From positions 30,675 through 94,674 of the forward strand of contig DCIG01000050.1 in assembly GCA_002315855.1 (NCBI GenBank): a DNA stretch of 64,000 bases, written 5' to 3'. The notes under the pieces were generated by a model, which worked only from the letters and a program-made list of their open reading frames with translations, made no database searches and was not told the origin of the DNA. This DNA comes from Lentisphaeria bacterium UBA1732. GTDB taxonomy: Bacteria > Verrucomicrobiota > Lentisphaeria > Victivallales > UBA1829. A program made the translations under genes and the position numbers. Positions 8,868-17,379 of the stretch are shown here, in pieces; within the stretch, counting starts at the first letter, position 1, and each line of letters starts with the position of its first letter.

Positions 8868-8897
8868 ATTATACATGGTTACTATACATTTATAACC
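8868..8897 (-). promoter_or_regulatory. promoter and possible operator of the restriction-modification genes
   Basis: Minus-strand -10 TATAAT (8868-8873) lies 17 bases from a weak -35 GTTATA (8891-8896). The inverted repeat GGTTA (8877-8881) / TAACC (8893-8897) overlaps the spacer and the -35, where a repressor would block polymerase. Confidence 0.5.
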
Positions 8898-8930
8898 GTA
8901 TTATTTCAAGTAAAAAATTAAAATAATGAT

Positions 8931-8966
8931 AAAAAAAGCGGTCCATTCCTGCGAACAGACCGCTTT
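8931..8966 (-). terminator. terminator of the GH51 gene
   Basis: On the minus strand the nine-base stem AAAGCGGTC/GACCGCTTT with a 14-base loop is followed by a run of seven T. It ends the arabinofuranosidase transcript and borders the restriction-modification island. Confidence 0.85.
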
Positions 8967-8997
8967 GTATAACAGTGTAATTGCGCAGCCGGAGCGA

Positions 8998-11049
8998 TTA
9001 TTTCGCGCGGATACGGATGACACTCATGGAGCGCGGCTGGCAAACAACTTTGAAGTTTCTGCCAAGTGCGACTTCATCATTGGTCATGGAATACTGTGTG
9101 GAATTCCATGTACCGGTGATGGTGGTGCGTGTACCGACGTTGCTGAGAGAGCCGATGATATTGGTCAGATCGACAGACATATCAAATGCTTTTTCAGTTA
9201 CGTTGACGAGCTTGATGATGACATCGCCCTGACCATCTTTGCCATCGCGAACCACAGAGGCAACCATCTTGCGTTCGAAGTCGGCGGGAACCTGTTCATC
9301 GAATCTGATCTGGTTGGTAACATAACGGACGCCGGCATTATTGCCGAAGAGCTTCTGGACTTCGTAAGTGGTGGTGGATTTGACTTCCTTGTTGTTGAAA
9401 GGAATCATATCCGGATACCACTGGGTGTTGCCTTCCTTGTGGACCAGCGGGGCATAGGAGGTCATGACCACGACATCGCCGTTGCGTTCAACGCCGGCCA
9501 GGAAGACGGCTTCATCCAAAGCAGTTTCGACTGTGTTGCGGCGGGTGCGCTGACCGCGTTCATGTGCGGCGTATTCACCGGCATAAACTTTCACGCTGCC
9601 GCGTTCATATTTGTCATAACGATGGTAACCGTTATCCACGAACCAGTTCGGTTCCATGTAGAAGTGTTCGTCAACGATGGGAATGTTTTCCTGACGAGCG
9701 AAATTCCATCCGTTGTTGAAGTCATTGCCGGAAGCACCAGGGCCGACGGTACCGACAACGATGATTTCCGGGCATTTCTTCTTGAGTTCATCGAAAACCA
9801 TTTTGAAGCGGGCGCGGAAGGCATCAGTGATGGCTTCTTCGTTGCCGAGTCCGAGGTATTTCAGGTTGAAGGGTTTCGGATGTCCCATTTCAGCGCGGAG
9901 CTTGCCCCATTTGGTAGTAACAGGACCGTTGGCAAATTCGACCAGGTTCAGGGCTTCATCAACGATGTATTTCATTTCTTCCATCGGAACGGCCTGCTGT
10001 CCGCCGCTGAACTGGCAGTCAACGCCGCAGGAGAGAATCGGCAGCGGATGAGCGCCGATGTCTTCGCAGAAGAGGAAGTATTCATAGTAGCCGAGACCGC
10101 GTGTCTGGTGATAGCCCCAGCGGTTGTGAATCGGAACACGGTCTTCCAGCTTGCCGACGGATTCGGACCAGTAATACACGTCATGTTTACCGCGTTCACC
10201 GGGGACGAGTCCGCTGTGAATCTTACCGTCTTTGCCGCGGGGCAGGTCGCCGTGAGCAACGCAGCCGCCGGGGAAGCGGACGAATGTCGGCTTCAGGTCA
10301 GCGATAGCCTGCGCCAGATCTTTGCGGAGACCATTCTTGCGGCCTTTGAAAGTGTCCTGCGGGAACAGGGAAACCATATCCAGACCGACTTTGCCTTTCT
10401 TTTCCGGCGTAATGGAAAGCTGTGCTTTGTCGCAGTTGGCATCGGCTTCAATGGTTGCAGTCAAGGTGGTCCATTCACCGGATTTGACGGTAACGGTTTC
10501 GGACCCGATGTCTTTTCCGTTTTCGTCAATCAGTTTGACGAGCAGGGTCTGAGGAGCATTTTCAAAGTTTTTGGCAAACACGGAGAAATCGTATTTTGCA
10601 TCTTCCTTGACGCAAATGCCGCCGAAGCCTTCATTGATGAGGCTTGCACCCGGTTCCGTGGTGGTCAGTACAGCGTAATTCTTGTTGTTGACGCTGATGG
10701 GATTTTCCACAGAGGTGTCGAAAGAAGTGCCTGTGCCCTTGAGCGACCATGCGGTCTTGGCATTCCAGTTGCGGTCATCACCGATTGCCGCGGAAAATTC
10801 AAAGTCGCGGTTGCGAACGAGTTCTGCATACAGACCGCCGTCTGCACCATAGTTGATGTCTTCAAAGAAAACACCGAACATGGTGTCGGAAATCAGTTTG
10901 GTGGAAGCGAGATTGATGGTCAGATTTGCTTTGACCGCTCCTTCGGGAACGGCATCTGCTGCCATGCTCTGTGTGGCGAAACCAGTCAATGCGATGACAG
11001 CTGCAGTAACAGTTGCTGCGACAGGTTTACGGGTAATGTGGGGCATCAT
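8998..11049 (-). CDS. secreted alpha-L-arabinofuranosidase, GH51
   Basis: A 683-residue exported enzyme that would release L-arabinose from arabinan or arabinoxylan. The signal peptide has a hydrophobic stretch at 11-28 and a likely cleavage after QSMA (residue 30). Residues about 95-230 look like an inserted carbohydrate-binding beta domain. The GH51 barrel follows, starting with FEDINYGADGGLYAEL earlier and FVRFPGGCVAHG near 260. The acid/base is Glu404 in GLGNEE and the nucleophile Glu492 in VYAGEYAAH, both in canonical context; a C-terminal beta sandwich closes the protein. It has its own promoter (11172-11199) and terminator. No sugar-uptake genes adjoin it. Confidence 0.9.
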   Translation of the reverse strand: MMPHITRKPVAATVTAAVIALTGFATQSMAADAVPEGAVKANLTINLASTKLISDTMFGVFFEDINYGADGGLYAELVRNRDFEFSAAIGDDRNWNAKTAWSLKGTGTSFDTSVENPISVNNKNYAVLTTTEPGASLINEGFGGICVKEDAKYDFSVFAKNFENAPQTLLVKLIDENGKDIGSETVTVKSGEWTTLTATIEADANCDKAQLSITPEKKGKVGLDMVSLFPQDTFKGRKNGLRKDLAQAIADLKPTFVRFPGGCVAHGDLPRGKDGKIHSGLVPGERGKHDVYYWSESVGKLEDRVPIHNRWGYHQTRGLGYYEYFLFCEDIGAHPLPILSCGVDCQFSGGQQAVPMEEMKYIVDEALNLVEFANGPVTTKWGKLRAEMGHPKPFNLKYLGLGNEEAITDAFRARFKMVFDELKKKCPEIIVVGTVGPGASGNDFNNGWNFARQENIPIVDEHFYMEPNWFVDNGYHRYDKYERGSVKVYAGEYAAHERGQRTRRNTVETALDEAVFLAGVERNGDVVVMTSYAPLVHKEGNTQWYPDMIPFNNKEVKSTTTYEVQKLFGNNAGVRYVTNQIRFDEQVPADFERKMVASVVRDGKDGQGDVIIKLVNVTEKAFDMSVDLTNIIGSLSNVGTRTTITGTWNSTQYSMTNDEVALGRNFKVVCQPRSMSVIRIRAK

Positions 11050-11171
11050 AAAATGATTCTCCTGTTGAGTTCCGCACGGTCTGGAAAACTATACAGAACA
11101 GTTAATGATTGTGAAATGAGAATGAAAAAAAATTAATTAATTTTGTAAAAATAATTAACTTATTTGTTGGA

Positions 11172-11199
11172 AATATACACGATATCCCATAAATATCAA
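11172..11199 (-). promoter_or_regulatory. promoter of the GH51 gene
   Basis: Minus-strand TTGATA, 16 bases, TATATT. The leader to the ATG at 11049 is about 115 bases long and very AT-rich. Confidence 0.7.
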
Positions 11200-11263
11200 G
11201 TGAAAAATACGGAAAAACTTTGAAATTTCAGAAAAACCTTTTTCTGTTACCTGCATTTCCATC

Positions 11264-11312
11264 AAAAAAGACCTCGCGTATCATGGAGATACCCTGAACG
11301 CGAGGTTTCTTT
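11264..11312 (-). terminator. terminator of the glycosyltransferase gene (bidirectional shape)
   Basis: Stem CCTCGCGT (11272-11279)/ACGCGAGG (11298-11305), with an A-run on the left (T-run on the minus strand) and a T-rich tail on the right. It lies 41 bases past the stop of the gene at 11346. Confidence 0.8.
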
Positions 11313-11345
11313 TTCAGGATTCCGTCCGGAAGATGGCGCGGGAAA

Positions 11346-12563
11346 TTATTCTGCATCAAAATATTCGGCGTAGTGTTCCGGGAGCAGTAAAACTTCCGCC
11401 CATTTCATGGTATTGCTTTCCAGCCACAATGGACGCAGACGCATGTAGTTCTGCATAATGCGTGTATACTGTTCCTGCGGGGAGGCACTGAACCATTCGG
11501 CAATCATGCGTTCCAGCTGTTCTGCGCTCTGGAAACATGCTTCCGGAGCGGCGGCATGATAATTGCCGATGTCCTGCACAAAAGCAGGCACACCTTCCGC
11601 CCATGCTTCGTACAGCTTGATGGGACTTTTGCACTCGTTGAAGAGATTCTTCTGAAGCGGCTGAATATAAAGGTCAGGGAACAGAGTCTGCCGGAACAGC
11701 GGATACTGCAAAAACATGCTGGGGGGTGCATATTCAAAATCGCCGGAATAGGGTTTCAGGGCATCCAGCATACCGCCGTGAAAAATAAACTGATATTTTT
11801 TGCGGTTTTCGATAATCCAGTCCAAAATACCGGAAAAATCGTTGTTGCGGGGGGCATTTCCCTGCCCGAAATGAGACTGCGAACATGAAAAACAGATTCG
11901 GAGTTTCCGGTGATTTCTGTTAAGAAGCCGGGAACGGACGGTCAGCGGATTGAAATGGTCAAAGAAAAACTGGGGAGGGTAGTTTTCCATGATTTTGAAT
12001 TTTTTCCGTTCAATTCCAAGTTTCCCGGAATAGTAATCTGCAAGTCCGGCACAGGATACCGTGATAAGGTCGCACATATCCATAAAATATTTGATGGTGC
12101 TTTGAATTTCCGGTGTTATGTCGCGGTAAATGTTGTAATCCGGCATATCTTCCGGAATCAGCACATCGTCAATGTCATAAATCAGCCGGAACGGAAATTC
12201 TTTTCTGGCAGGAACCAGAACGCGCTCCGCCCATGGAATGTTTCTTTGATTGGTTACACGCTGCAAACGCAGACTGTCCAGACGGAACAGCTGATTTCTT
12301 TCCGGTAAAATCGTAGTGTTTGTGGATGCCAGATTACCGAGCGACTGTTCCAGAAGCTGGTTGACAAATCGGACGCGGTAATATGCACTCGCTCCGTAAT
12401 CCATCATTGCCGAGTGAATAAAATTGAAATGCTGATTTTTTTCGGACTTGGCTGACGGGGTGGATTGAGATGAAATTCCGCTTTTTCCGGCAGAACTTTT
12501 TTGCTCGTCCCCGGCATTCTGTTTGGCGGGGATGGACAATTTGGGTGGAGAGTACGAGAACAT
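11346..12563 (-). CDS. glycosyltransferase, GT4-like fold
   Basis: A 405-residue probable glycosyltransferase. The N-terminal half includes a YYRVRFVN segment and the phrase RLIYDIDDVLIPEDMPDY, typical of the acceptor-side domain of a GT4/GT-B group often annotated as glycosyltransferase family 1/4. The C-terminal half holds PIKLYEAWAEGVPAFVQDIGNY, the nucleotide-sugar binding segment of GT-B enzymes with its E-x7-E-like region. A TTG at 12590 could add nine residues; I take the ATG. A polar, serine- and lysine-rich stretch near residues 12-50 is probably disordered. It stands alone with its own promoter and terminator; donor and acceptor are unknown. Confidence 0.7.
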   Translation of the reverse strand: MFSYSPPKLSIPAKQNAGDEQKSSAGKSGISSQSTPSAKSEKNQHFNFIHSAMMDYGASAYYRVRFVNQLLEQSLGNLASTNTTILPERNQLFRLDSLRLQRVTNQRNIPWAERVLVPARKEFPFRLIYDIDDVLIPEDMPDYNIYRDITPEIQSTIKYFMDMCDLITVSCAGLADYYSGKLGIERKKFKIMENYPPQFFFDHFNPLTVRSRLLNRNHRKLRICFSCSQSHFGQGNAPRNNDFSGILDWIIENRKKYQFIFHGGMLDALKPYSGDFEYAPPSMFLQYPLFRQTLFPDLYIQPLQKNLFNECKSPIKLYEAWAEGVPAFVQDIGNYHAAAPEACFQSAEQLERMIAEWFSASPQEQYTRIMQNYMRLRPLWLESNTMKWAEVLLLPEHYAEYFDAE

Positions 12564-12624
12564 TATAGCTTTCAGTGTGGTGCTTCCCAAACCGGGTATT
12601 GCATGATTTAAAATGTGAACTCAT

Positions 12625-12652
12625 ACAATACCACAAAAAAACAAAAAGTCAA
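12625..12652 (-). promoter_or_regulatory. promoter of the glycosyltransferase gene
   Basis: Minus-strand TTGACT, 16 bases, TATTGT, with the -35 again set in CTTGACTTTTT. Confidence 0.7.
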
Positions 12653-12963
12653 GAAAAATAAAAAGAAAAATATAAAAAATAAAAAGGAATGTTTTATGTT
12701 AATCGAATATAAGATGTTGAAAAAAATATTCTTATAAATGATAAAAAAGCTCATGATGAGAACAGATTTTCAGTAAAAACAGTCGAATAAAACCATCAAT
12801 AAAATGTCAGAAAAAGGGACAATTCATTTTTGACTCGTATTTTTTGCAGATTTGAGTTCAGAGTATCTTTATTTGTTGAAAGATTGATTTGTCAATTGGT
12901 ATCCGGCATATTCGGATGGTATTATCCTTAGAGGATGAAGATGTTTTTGCCAGAAAGCACGGC
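12653..12963. other. AT-rich gene-free stretch
   Basis: About 310 bases of very AT-rich sequence between the glycosyltransferase promoter and the terminator of the next gene. A plus-strand TTGATT-17 bases-CATATT pairing is seen near 12885-12915, but no convincing gene follows; I see nothing else. Confidence 0.4.
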
Positions 12964-13002
12964 AAAAAAAGAAACACACAGATTCAAAAGTCTGCGTGTT
13001 TC
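12964..13002 (-). terminator. terminator of the XRE-cupin-AMP-ligase gene
   Basis: Minus-strand twelve-base stem (GAAACACACAGA/TCTGCGTGTTTC on the plus strand, one mismatch), eight-base loop, then seven T. Confidence 0.85.
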
Positions 13003-13081
13003 TCTGAAAGAAAACATGATTTGTCCGTTGTTCAAACAGAACGAATCATATTCTGTTATGTTAAGGGTATTCCCCTTAGAT

Positions 13082-15385
13082 TCAGTGCTGTGCTGCCTGA
13101 GTCTTGCTCTGTTCGCGGAGAGCCGAACGGCGGATTTTTCCGCTGATGGTTTTCGGCAGTTCACTGACAAATTCCACAATGCGCGGATATTTGTAGGGAG
13201 CCGTATTTTCGCGGACATACGCCTGAATTTCCTTGATCAGTTCCGGAGTTCCTTCGGTACCGTTTCGCAGGACGATGGATGCTTTGACAACCTGACCGCG
13301 CACGGGATCGGGCGCGCCGTAAACCGCGCATTCCAGTACGTAGGGGAGTTCCATCAGGACATTTTCCACCTCGAAAGGACCGATGCGGTAGCCGGAGGAT
13401 TTGATCAGGTCATCGGTGCGTCCGACATACCAGTAGTAGCCGTCTTCATCGCGCCAGGCGGTATCTCCGGTGTGATAATAACCGTCATGCCATGCGTTGT
13501 CGGTGGCTTCCTGATTGTTGTAATACTGCTGGAAGATACCGCAATGTTCGTTGGGCTGGACGCGGATGCAGATTTCCCCGGTATCGCCGGAGGAAACAGG
13601 TTTGCCGTTGCTGTCCAGCAGGTCGATGTGCAGGGACGGCACGGGTTTTCCCATGGAACCCGGTTTCGGATTCATGCCGCGGAGATTTGCCAGCTGGAGC
13701 GTGGATTCGGTCTGACCGAAGCCTTCCATGAGCTTCAATCCCGTCGCCTGATAGAATTGCTGGAACACTTCCGGATTCAGAGCTTCGCCGGCAATGGTAA
13801 CGTGCTGAAGCGAGGAGAAATCATACTTCGAGAGATCCTGCTTGATGAAGAAACGATACATCGTAGGCGGTGCGCAGAATGTCGTGATGTGGTGTTCCTT
13901 GAAGAGCGGCAGAATATCTTCCGCATGAAAACGGTCGAAATCGTAAACCAGAATGCCCGCTTCGCAGAGCCACTGCCCATAGAGCTTGCCCCACAGAGAC
14001 TTGCCCCATCCTGTGTCCGAAATCGTCAGATGCAGACCGTTCGGGTCCACACAGTGCCACCAGCGGGCAGTGATGATGTGTCCCAGCGGATAAGTGAACG
14101 TATGAAGCACCATTTTCGGGTAGCCGGACGTGCCGGAACTGAAGAAAAGTGCCATCGGATCGTTGGCATTATGATCGGCGGGGCGGGGGAATACGGCATC
14201 GAAATGTTCGAGTTCGCGGTTGAAGCAAATCCAGCCGGGCCGTTCGCCTTCCACGATAATGCGGTGCTGAAGTGTGGGACTGTCCGCCATGGCAGCGTCA
14301 ATTGCGGCAGCGGTTTCGCCGAGTCCGGTACAAACGACAGCCTTGATTCCGGCTTCATTGAAGCGGTATGAGAAATCGTGTTCGGTCAGCATGACAGCGG
14401 CCGGCACTGCGATGGCGCCGATTCTGTGCAGGGCATTCATGACGTACCAGAACTGATAATGACGGCGCATCACCAGCATGACACGGTCACCTTTGCGGAT
14501 TCCGAGAGAGGTCAGGAAATTTGCCGTCTTGCAGGAATTGACCGAGATGTCTTTGAACGTGAAATTCCGTACTTCGTGAGTGCGTGAAATCCAGCGCATA
14601 GCCACCTTGTCCGGGCATTTTTCAGCGAGCGCATCCAGTACATCGTAAGCGAAGTTGAAATTATCGGGATAATGGAACCGGATGTCCTGAAGCATTCCGT
14701 TTTCATCGATGGTTTCCGTTGCGAATTTCTTGTAAATCAAGTCCTGTCCTGCCGAATTTTCCTGCTTGACGGCAGGTTCTTCTTTCTGCACGGGATTGAA
14801 TGCCATCGGCTTGCTCTGTTCGTCATCGGATTTGATGACCACCGCCAGGAAGACGCATTCTTCGCCGCCAATGGAGATCATGCCGTGAGGATGACCGGAG
14901 TCATAATAAATCGAGTCGCCGGGTCCCATGATTTCGACTTTGTCGTCAATCTGGACTTTCAGATGACCGCTGATGATATAGTCAAATTCCTGCCCGCTGT
15001 GGGTGGAAAGATGAATTTTATCCTGTTCCCCCAGATACGGTGCACGCACGATAAAAGGTTCTGCCGCGCGGTCTTTCATCATGGCCGCCTGATGCAGATA
15101 TTCAAATCCGGCACGGCGTTTAATCGGAACCCCTCCGCCAGCCCGTGTCAGAATGAATGAAGAGAGACGGGGCGATTCGCCCGTTACAAGCGCGCTGATG
15201 TCAACACCGAACCGCTGTGCGCAGCGGAGAATGAAAGTGAAAGAACTGTCAATCTGGCCATCTTCATGACTTTTGTACTCTTCCACAGTCATCCGGTGGA
15301 GTTCCGCCATATCTTCCGGACTGATGTCCAGCAAAGTGCGGAGTTCGCGGATGCGCCGTCCCATTTGTTGCAGTTGATTTTCCAT
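13082..15385 (-). CDS. fusion of XRE-type HTH, cupin and acyl-CoA synthetase (AMP-forming)
   Basis: A 767-residue protein of three parts. Residues about 5-65 are an XRE helix-turn-helix (MGRRIRELRTLLDISPEDMA). Residues about 100-190 are a cupin (HSGQEFDYIISGHLKVQID, then GPGDSIYYDSGHPHG). The HTH-cupin pair is the normal layout of small-molecule-sensing repressors. From about 220 to the end is an AMP-forming acyl-CoA ligase: FFSSGTSGYPK (ATP loop), EGFGQTES, YHTGDTAWRDEDGYYWYVGR and the catalytic-lysine end PKTISGKIRR. The ligase part is closest in style to medium-chain/acetoacetyl-type synthetases; the acyl substrate is not readable. One frame spans all parts without a break. A short segment (about 192-222) rich in Glu, Pro and Lys links cupin and ligase. 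The mRNA leader carries a palindromic element. Confidence 0.88.
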   Translation of the reverse strand: MENQLQQMGRRIRELRTLLDISPEDMAELHRMTVEEYKSHEDGQIDSSFTFILRCAQRFGVDISALVTGESPRLSSFILTRAGGGVPIKRRAGFEYLHQAAMMKDRAAEPFIVRAPYLGEQDKIHLSTHSGQEFDYIISGHLKVQIDDKVEIMGPGDSIYYDSGHPHGMISIGGEECVFLAVVIKSDDEQSKPMAFNPVQKEEPAVKQENSAGQDLIYKKFATETIDENGMLQDIRFHYPDNFNFAYDVLDALAEKCPDKVAMRWISRTHEVRNFTFKDISVNSCKTANFLTSLGIRKGDRVMLVMRRHYQFWYVMNALHRIGAIAVPAAVMLTEHDFSYRFNEAGIKAVVCTGLGETAAAIDAAMADSPTLQHRIIVEGERPGWICFNRELEHFDAVFPRPADHNANDPMALFFSSGTSGYPKMVLHTFTYPLGHIITARWWHCVDPNGLHLTISDTGWGKSLWGKLYGQWLCEAGILVYDFDRFHAEDILPLFKEHHITTFCAPPTMYRFFIKQDLSKYDFSSLQHVTIAGEALNPEVFQQFYQATGLKLMEGFGQTESTLQLANLRGMNPKPGSMGKPVPSLHIDLLDSNGKPVSSGDTGEICIRVQPNEHCGIFQQYYNNQEATDNAWHDGYYHTGDTAWRDEDGYYWYVGRTDDLIKSSGYRIGPFEVENVLMELPYVLECAVYGAPDPVRGQVVKASIVLRNGTEGTPELIKEIQAYVRENTAPYKYPRIVEFVSELPKTISGKIRRSALREQSKTQAAQH

Positions 15386-15400
15386 TTTTTACTCCTGACT

Positions 15401-15443
15401 AACTGATTTCAAATCATCCGGCAGGGTATTTTGAAATCAGCTT
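15401..15443. repeat. dispersed palindromic element, copy C (in an mRNA leader)
   Basis: Arms AACTGATTTCAAA and TTTTGAAATCAGCTT around the core ATCCGGCAGGGT. It lies between the promoter (15477-15505) and the start codon (15385) of the XRE-cupin-ligase gene, so it is transcribed in its leader. Confidence 0.75.
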
Positions 15444-15476
15444 CTCTGATGAAAATTTCGTAAAGAGATTTTAAAT

Positions 15477-15505
15477 AATATAGCACAGAAAAAACGAAAA
15501 ATCAA
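15477..15505 (-). promoter_or_regulatory. promoter of the XRE-cupin-AMP-ligase gene
   Basis: Minus-strand TTGATT, 17 bases, TATATT; an excellent match. The leader to the ATG is about 85 bases. Confidence 0.8.
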
Positions 15506-15590
15506 GAAAAAACGGAGCTTTGTGAGGTTTCCGCGCGCGGATTTGAGCAGGCAGCGGACAGATGGCAGAGTGTTTGGAAATTGGCGCCGG

Positions 15591-15624
15591 TTTCAGAAGT
15601 CATGCCGGGAGATTTGAAGTCAGC
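15591..15624. repeat. dispersed palindromic element, degenerate copy J
   Basis: Arms TTTCAGAAGTC and GATTTGAAGTCAGCT with the core ATGCCGGGA. It directly follows the sigma-factor stop codon. Confidence 0.45.
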
Positions 15625-15643
15625 TTTTTGGAAAAGATTTTTT

Positions 15644-17023
15644 TTACAGGGAATCGAAATAAAGAGAAACCAGTTTCGGCTGGCGCAGCTTCTGAAATGC
15701 GCCGCGTTCAATCTGGCGGATTCGTTCTTTGGAAAGTGCAAATATCTTGGAAAGTTCCGAAACGGTTTTCGGCGTTTTGCCGTCCAGTCCGAAATGAAGC
15801 CGGAGCAGGAGCTGTTCCCGTTCGGAAAGAGTTTTGAGCGCGTCTGCCAGTCCGTCCTGGAGCTGTTTTCCGGCGAGACATTGTTCCGGATCGGATGCTT
15901 CCGAATCGCAGATGATTTCTTCCAGTTTCAGCGAATTTTCATCGCTGCCGACCTGCATTTGCAGAGAAATCTGCTGTGCCGCCATTGCCCGGATGGAACG
16001 CACACGGGCGGCCGGCATTTCCAGTTCTGCTGCGAGCTGCTCTGAGGATGGCTCAAATCCGTTGTGCATGATGAAATTCTGCTCGGCGCGGCGGATTCGC
16101 ATAATCGTCTGGTACATGTGCGGCGGAATATGAATCACACGGGTTTGCGAGGAAATGGCATGGAGAATATTATGCCGGATCCACCATGTGGCATAGGTCG
16201 TGAAGCGGTGTCCCAGCTTGTAGTCGAACCGTTCGAGAGCCTTGATCAGCCCCAGATTTCCTTCCTGAATCAAGTCAATGATATTCTGCGGCTGGACATG
16301 GATTCTGTTCAGAATACTGACCACAAGGCGAAGATGCGACTGGACAATCCGATTTTTCAAATCGGTTTGAACATCAATATGTTTTTCCAGTTCAGCCATG
16401 ATGCGCTGATCTTCGGATTCTTCGCCCGTCAGGCGGATTTCCTGATTGGACGATTCACCGGATTCTTCGGCGCGGCTGGTGAAATATGCATGGGCAAGCT
16501 GAAACCATTCGTCCAGTTTGATTTTTGCAGCCGGATAGCGGGACAGAAGTTCTTTGGCGCGCTTCGCCATTTCCGCACGCTTGTCAGCGGACGCAAGAGG
16601 GTCAGAATACACCCGGAGAGTTTCCTGACGCAAGGCCTGAATCTCCGATTTCCAGCCGGGCAGACGCTGAAGAAGCAGATAGGGCGTTTTGCGGCATTCT
16701 TCCGGCAGCAAGGATTCCCAGAAAAGAGACGGAATTGCTTCCGTATCAGTACATTGCTCTGCCAGCCGGATATGCTCATCCAAAATGAAAAGGAAATGAA
16801 AAAGCAAATCGTAGATGGTATTTGTTTCGCGGTCCATGGAAGCCCACAGCGCGTCGGATTCTTCGGCGGTCAAGGGCGTACTGTTGTTCAAATCCCGGTA
16901 ATACTGCATCAGGACATCCGAGCAATCTCCTGAAGATTGCGCAGATTCCGACAGAAACGCAGACAGTTCTTCAGAAGCTGCGTCCGCAGAAGTTGAATCA
17001 ATGTTGTTTTGTCGTTTTGCCAT
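15644..17023 (-). CDS. RNA polymerase sigma factor, sigma-70 family (RpoD/RpoS group)
   Basis: A 459-residue sigma factor. Region 1.2 is seen near residues 35-60 (DVLMQYYRDLNNSTPLTAEE). A roughly 130-residue non-conserved helical stretch follows, then region 2 (RLVVSILNRIHVQPQNIIDLIQEG, RFTTYATWWIRHNI), region 3 (RVIHIPPHMYQTI) and region 4 with the -35-reading helix SKERIRQIERGAFQKLRQP. A region 1.1 is not evident. The presence of 1.2 and the large insert puts it in the primary/group 2 class; whether it is the housekeeping factor cannot be settled here. If it is, the uniform TTGATT/TATATT promoters in the window would be its targets. Confidence 0.88.
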   Translation of the reverse strand: MAKRQNNIDSTSADAASEELSAFLSESAQSSGDCSDVLMQYYRDLNNSTPLTAEESDALWASMDRETNTIYDLLFHFLFILDEHIRLAEQCTDTEAIPSLFWESLLPEECRKTPYLLLQRLPGWKSEIQALRQETLRVYSDPLASADKRAEMAKRAKELLSRYPAAKIKLDEWFQLAHAYFTSRAEESGESSNQEIRLTGEESEDQRIMAELEKHIDVQTDLKNRIVQSHLRLVVSILNRIHVQPQNIIDLIQEGNLGLIKALERFDYKLGHRFTTYATWWIRHNILHAISSQTRVIHIPPHMYQTIMRIRRAEQNFIMHNGFEPSSEQLAAELEMPAARVRSIRAMAAQQISLQMQVGSDENSLKLEEIICDSEASDPEQCLAGKQLQDGLADALKTLSEREQLLLRLHFGLDGKTPKTVSELSKIFALSKERIRQIERGAFQKLRQPKLVSLYFDSL

Positions 17024-17119
17024 AAGGATAACGCGAGTCGGGATTCAGGAAGGATTTGGAAGTCTTGCATCCTTTTCGGAGATGAGGCTTCCTCCTCTGA
17101 AAAAAGTTTTCTCTTTCAA

Positions 17120-17166
17120 ACTGATTTCAAAAAAGATTGGAAAAGACCGGACTTTTGAAATAAGCT
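17120..17166. repeat. dispersed palindromic element, copy D
   Basis: Arms AACTGATTTCAAAA and GACTTTTGAAATAAGCT around a divergent centre ending in ACCGGAC. It lies in the leader of the sigma-factor gene, between a weak promoter and the start codon. Confidence 0.65.
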
Positions 17167-17187
17167 CATAAGTCGGTTTTCTAAATA

Positions 17188-17215
17188 ATTTAATTCTCAT
17201 TCTGCGATTTTTCAA
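17188..17215 (-). promoter_or_regulatory. possible promoter of the sigma-factor gene
   Basis: Minus-strand TTGAAA, 16 bases, TTAAAT. The -10 is poorer than in other promoters here. Confidence 0.45.
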
Positions 17216-17302
17216 GCATGTCTTTGCATTTTTTCACAGCAGGTGTCATGCCCCGGAAAAACAGAGCAGGATATGAGCGTAAAAACATGCAATGACTGCA
17301 AG

Positions 17303-17334
17303 AAAAAGCCGGATTCACATGAAGCAAATCCGGC
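17303..17334 (-). terminator. terminator of carB
   Basis: Eight-base stem GCCGGATT/AATCCGGC with an 11-base loop; on the minus strand the tail is TTTTTCTT. Confidence 0.7.
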
Positions 17335-17379
17335 AAAAGGTGATTTCATGAGCGTTCAGAAAAAATTCTGACCGATTGT

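Noticed and set aside
8926..11136. A 736-residue open frame antisense to the GH51 gene
   Set aside because: It is the complementary shadow of a clear GH51 enzyme with catalytic residues, signal peptide, promoter and terminator; the antisense product matches nothing and crosses the terminator.
12935..14371. A 478-residue frame opposite the XRE-cupin-ligase gene
   Set aside because: Overlaps the adenylation motifs in antisense and runs through the terminator hairpin.
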